A DNA stretch of 14,179 bases from an uncultured Collinsella sp. GTDB lineage: Bacteria > Actinomycetota > Coriobacteriia > Coriobacteriales > Coriobacteriaceae. The DNA is taken from the NCBI GenBank assembly GCA_900549245.1, contig URNQ01000026.1, forward strand, positions 1 through 14,179. Reading direction: 5' to 3'. Position numbers and translations under genes: made by a program. Shown here piece after piece: positions 12,211-14,179 of the stretch; position 1 is the stretch's first letter; every line of letters begins with the position of its first letter. The notes under the pieces were generated by a model. The model was given only the letters and a program-made list of their open reading frames with translations, had not been told where the DNA came from and ran no database searches.

Positions 12211-13515
12211 ATGCAGACGATCTACCAGAAGATGGAAACCACCGAACTCGATGCCGCCATCGAGGCGCTTAAAGCCGAGGTTGCCGAGGTCAAGGCCAAG
12301 GGCCTGGCGCTCGACATGGCGCGCGGCAAGCCGTCGCCCTCCCAGGTGGACATCTCGCGCCCCATGCTCGATATCCTCAATGCCGATGCCGATCTGCACG
12401 ACGGCAATGTCGACTGCTCCAACTACGGTTGCTTCGAGGGCATTCCCTCGGCGCGCAAGCTGGCGGGGGAGTTCCTGGGTTGCCCTGCCGAGCAGACGCT
12501 CGTACTGGGCTCATCGAGCCTGCTGATCGAGCACGATATCGCCGGTATGTTCTGGCGTTGCGGCTCGTGCGGCAGCGACCCTTGGGACGCCTACGAGGCC
12601 GCGCACGACGGCAAGAAGGTCAAGTTCCTGTGCCCTGTTCCCGGCTACGATCGCCACTTTGGCATCACCGCCGACTTGGGCATCGAGAACGTCCCCGTCG
12701 CGATGACCGACAACGGCCCCGACATGGACGAGATCGAGCGCCTGGTTGCCGCCGACGATTCCATCAAGGGTATCTGGTGCGTGCCCAAGTATTCCAACCC
12801 CACGGGCATCACCTTTAGCGAGGACACTGTGCGCCGCCTGGTCGAGATGCCCACGGCCGCGTCCGATTTCCGCATCTTCTGGGACAACGCCTACTGCGTG
12901 CACGACCTGTACGACGAGACCGACGAGCTCGCCAACATCTTTGACCTCGCTCGCGCGGCGGGCACCGAGGATCGCGTGGTGGCATTCGCCTCGACGTCAA
13001 AGATCACCTTCCCGGGCGCCGGTATCGGCTTTATCGGTGCGAGCCCCGCGGTTATCGCCGAGTTCTCCAAGCGCCTGAAGGCTGGCCTTATTAGCGCCGA
13101 CAAGCTCAACCAGCTGCGTCACGTGCGCTTCCTTCCCACTATCGAGGCGGTCAAGGAACACATGAAAAAGCATGCTGAGTTTTTGCGTCCGCGCTTTGAG
13201 GCCGTTGAGCGCAAGCTCACCGAGGGCTTGGGTAACACGGGTTGCGCCACTTGGACTCATCCCCATGGCGGCTACTTTGTGAGTTTTGATGGCCCCGAGG
13301 GCTCGGCCCAGAAGGTCGCCGCGCTTTGTGCCGACCTGGGCGTCAAGCTCACGCCGGCTGGTGCCACCTGGCCTTATGGCAAGGATCCGCGCGACACCAA
13401 CATCCGCATCGCGCCGAGCTATCCCACGGTCGAGGACCTGGAGGCTGCGCTCGATGTGCTGGTGCTGGCTGTCAAGCTCGTCGCTGCCGAGCTTGCGCGT
13501 GCCGAGCGCGCCTAA
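12211..13515 (+). CDS. PLP-dependent aminotransferase, class Ic (aspartate aminotransferase-like)
   Basis: A cytoplasmic fold-type I aminotransferase of 434 residues, matching the MocR-like 'Ic' group that includes the Corynebacterium glutamicum aspartate aminotransferase. Seen: ALDMARGKPS near the N-terminus, SNYGCFEGIPSARKL, CPVPGYDRHFGI, the substrate/PLP Asn in KYSNPTGI (N196), WDNAY (D225, which pairs with the pyridine nitrogen), and the Schiff-base lysine K264 in STSKITFPGAG; the C-terminal Arg region is NIRIAPSYP. It probably moves the amino group between aspartate and 2-oxoglutarate; other amino acids are possible. Unlike true MocR regulators it has no DNA-binding domain. The ATG at 12211 has GAAAGG about ten bases upstream. 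The STAS gene follows after 51 bases without an obvious terminator, so the two may share a transcript. Confidence 0.93.
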   Translation: MQTIYQKMETTELDAAIEALKAEVAEVKAKGLALDMARGKPSPSQVDISRPMLDILNADADLHDGNVDCSNYGCFEGIPSARKLAGEFLGCPAEQTLVLGSSSLLIEHDIAGMFWRCGSCGSDPWDAYEAAHDGKKVKFLCPVPGYDRHFGITADLGIENVPVAMTDNGPDMDEIERLVAADDSIKGIWCVPKYSNPTGITFSEDTVRRLVEMPTAASDFRIFWDNAYCVHDLYDETDELANIFDLARAAGTEDRVVAFASTSKITFPGAGIGFIGASPAVIAEFSKRLKAGLISADKLNQLRHVRFLPTIEAVKEHMKKHAEFLRPRFEAVERKLTEGLGNTGCATWTHPHGGYFVSFDGPEGSAQKVAALCADLGVKLTPAGATWPYGKDPRDTNIRIAPSYPTVEDLEAALDVLVLAVKLVAAELARAERA

Positions 13516-13545
13516 CGCGCGGCTTCCCGTACTATCCGCACTTTC

Positions 13546-13566
13546 GATACGTAAAGGAGCGTATAC
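13546..13566 (+). promoter_or_regulatory. Ribosome binding site of the STAS gene, in a small hairpin loop
   Basis: AAAGGAG (13553-13559) lies seven bases before the ATG and wholly in the loop between ATACG (13547-13551) and CGTAT (13560-13564), a weak five-pair stem. Confidence 0.4.
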
Positions 13567-13881
13567 ATGGATTTGGGTATTTCCACCAACCCCACGCCAG
13601 AGCTCTACACCATTAAGGTGACCGGTGAGATCGATATCTCTAACGCCGATAGCCTGCGCAATGCCATCGACCTGGCGCTCGAGCAGCCCACTGAGGCCGT
13701 TGAGCTCGATTTTGCCCAGGTGAGTTACATCGATTCGACGGGCATTGGCGTGCTCGTGGGCGCCGCGCACCACGCGGCCGACCACGGCAAGCGCTTTAGC
13801 TGCACCAATGTGCAGCCCCCGGTGATGCGCGTGGTTCAGCTGTTGGGTGTCGACCAGGAGATTTCGATCACCGCTGCATAA
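13567..13881 (+). CDS. STAS-domain anti-sigma factor antagonist
   Basis: A 104-residue single STAS-domain protein of the SpoIIAA/RsbV type. Such proteins, when unphosphorylated, bind an anti-sigma serine kinase and free its sigma factor. The N-terminal strand YTIKVTGEIDISNADSLR is typical, and the phosphorylation site is clear: YIDSTGIGVLV with S57, matching S56-S58 in RsbV and SpoIIAA. A last amphipathic helix (PPVMRVVQLLGVDQ) completes the fold. The start follows AAAGGAG. The partner kinase and sigma factor are not beside it; it sits 51 bases after the aminotransferase and before a Tat gene with its own promoter. It may therefore act on a distant partner, or serve another signalling route. 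The domain is certain; the network is unknown. Confidence 0.93.
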   Translation: MDLGISTNPTPELYTIKVTGEIDISNADSLRNAIDLALEQPTEAVELDFAQVSYIDSTGIGVLVGAAHHAADHGKRFSCTNVQPPVMRVVQLLGVDQEISITAA

Positions 13882-13930
13882 TCTTTGCCCCCAAAAGGGC
13901 GTGCCGTTTGGCATATGTTTGTGATGCGCT

Positions 13931-13959
13931 CGGACGTTTTGGCGTCCGGGCGCTATACT
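13931..13959 (+). promoter_or_regulatory. Probable tat promoter with an adjacent palindrome
   Basis: A -10 TATACT (13954-13959) is preceded by CGGACG-TTTTGG-CGTCCG (13931-13948), a perfect six-base inverted repeat occupying the -35 position. Predicted start near 13966, about 69 bases before the GTG start. The palindrome could be an operator, or the end of the STAS transcript. Confidence 0.5.
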
Positions 13960-14034
13960 TGACCGAATGAATAGACGAGTTCCGGCCGAATGGCGCGGTG
14001 CGGGCTCGACTCACATCGAGCCTTGGAGGTATGT

Positions 14035-14179
14035 GTGTTTGGTATTGGAGAGGGTGAGCTCGCGATCATCGTGGTCTTCGGCTTTCTGCTGTTTGGCCCG
14101 GATAAGCTCCCGCAGATGGGCCGCACGATCGGCCGTGCCATCCGTCAGTTCCGCGAGACGCAGGAAAAGATGACGGCCG
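14035..14179 (+). CDS. Twin-arginine translocase subunit TatA/TatB (partial, 5' end)
   Basis: The start of a Tat export component; the window ends after 48 codons. The product begins (M)FGIGEGELAIIVVFGFLLFGP, a single short N-terminal membrane helix, then the conserved hinge FGPDKLP, and an amphipathic helix (QMGRTIGRAIRQFRETQ). TatA-type subunits form the pore through which folded, cofactor-containing proteins leave the cytoplasm. TatA and TatB cannot be told apart from this part, and single bifunctional TatA forms are common in Gram-positives. The GTG at 14035 is chosen because GGAGG (14025-14029) lies five bases upstream; the ATG at 14031 is out of frame and hits a stop after eight codons. 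Confidence 0.88.
   Translation, partial: MFGIGEGELAIIVVFGFLLFGPDKLPQMGRTIGRAIRQFRETQEKMTA

Noticed and set aside
13887..13900. Terminator after the STAS gene (GCCC-ccaaaa-GGGC)
   Set aside because: Only four pairs and no T-tail.
13967..14173. 68-codon frame starting MNRRVPAEW near the window end
   Set aside because: It overlaps the TatA/B start in another frame and lacks a Shine-Dalgarno; the Tat frame has both signal and motif.

Overview
The window is high-GC DNA (about 60% by eye). It has tightly packed genes, ATG/GTG/TTG starts, strong AGGAGG-like ribosome binding sites and -10 boxes of the TAnnnT type. Gene content and protein style (long Pro/Ala-rich helicase tails, acidic insertions, DHH pyrophosphatase, Ic-type aminotransferase) suggest an anaerobic actinobacterium of the Coriobacteriia, most likely Collinsella or a close relative. 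That assignment is inference from recalled protein features, not from a search.

Layout. (1) 1-232: the 3' end of a BceS/GraS-like sensor histidine kinase with its terminator, followed by a 91-nt multi-segment stem-loop, and then a convergent universal stress protein gene (452-889, minus). (2) 1139-2119: undecaprenyl-diphosphatase UppP with an unusual acidic internal loop. (3) 2453-5401: a long PcrA/UvrD-type helicase with an N-terminal Pro-rich repeat, an insertion of about 120 residues before motif V, and a Gly/Ser-rich tail ahead of the PcrA C-terminal domain. (4) 5402-5692: intergenic DNA with a second very long inverted repeat and two terminators. (5) 5693-7417 (minus): a GntR/HutC regulator followed by class I mannose-6-phosphate isomerase. 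Divergent from them is a ROK-family sugar kinase (7757-8714, plus), whose reading frame is broken next to abnormal G/C homopolymers. (6) 8883-9806: manganese-dependent inorganic pyrophosphatase PpaC. (7) 10074-11432: Na+/H+ antiporter NhaA behind a leader holding a terminator-like hairpin. (8) 11806-12060 (minus): a small protein of unknown function. (9) 12211-13881: a class Ic aminotransferase followed by a STAS-domain anti-anti-sigma factor. (10) 14035 to the end: the start of a TatA/TatB gene.

How the genes fit together. The GntR-ManA pair and the ROK kinase form a divergent sugar-use locus: the kinase would make a hexose 6-phosphate and ManA would convert mannose-6-P to fructose-6-P. The kinase fragment and UppP both fit cell-envelope or bacitracin-type stress. 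The rest is housekeeping (helicase, pyrophosphatase, Tat export) or ion homeostasis (NhaA).

The least ordinary content is non-coding. Three small dispersed hairpins share an ACCTGTCCC-like loop (2281, 7662, 8714), consistent with a REP-type mobile repeat. There are also two roughly 100-nt cruciform-capable structures between genes, a possible attenuator before nhaA, and palindromes at several promoters. I found no CRISPR array, rRNA, tRNA, prophage, or convincing new defence or biosynthetic system.
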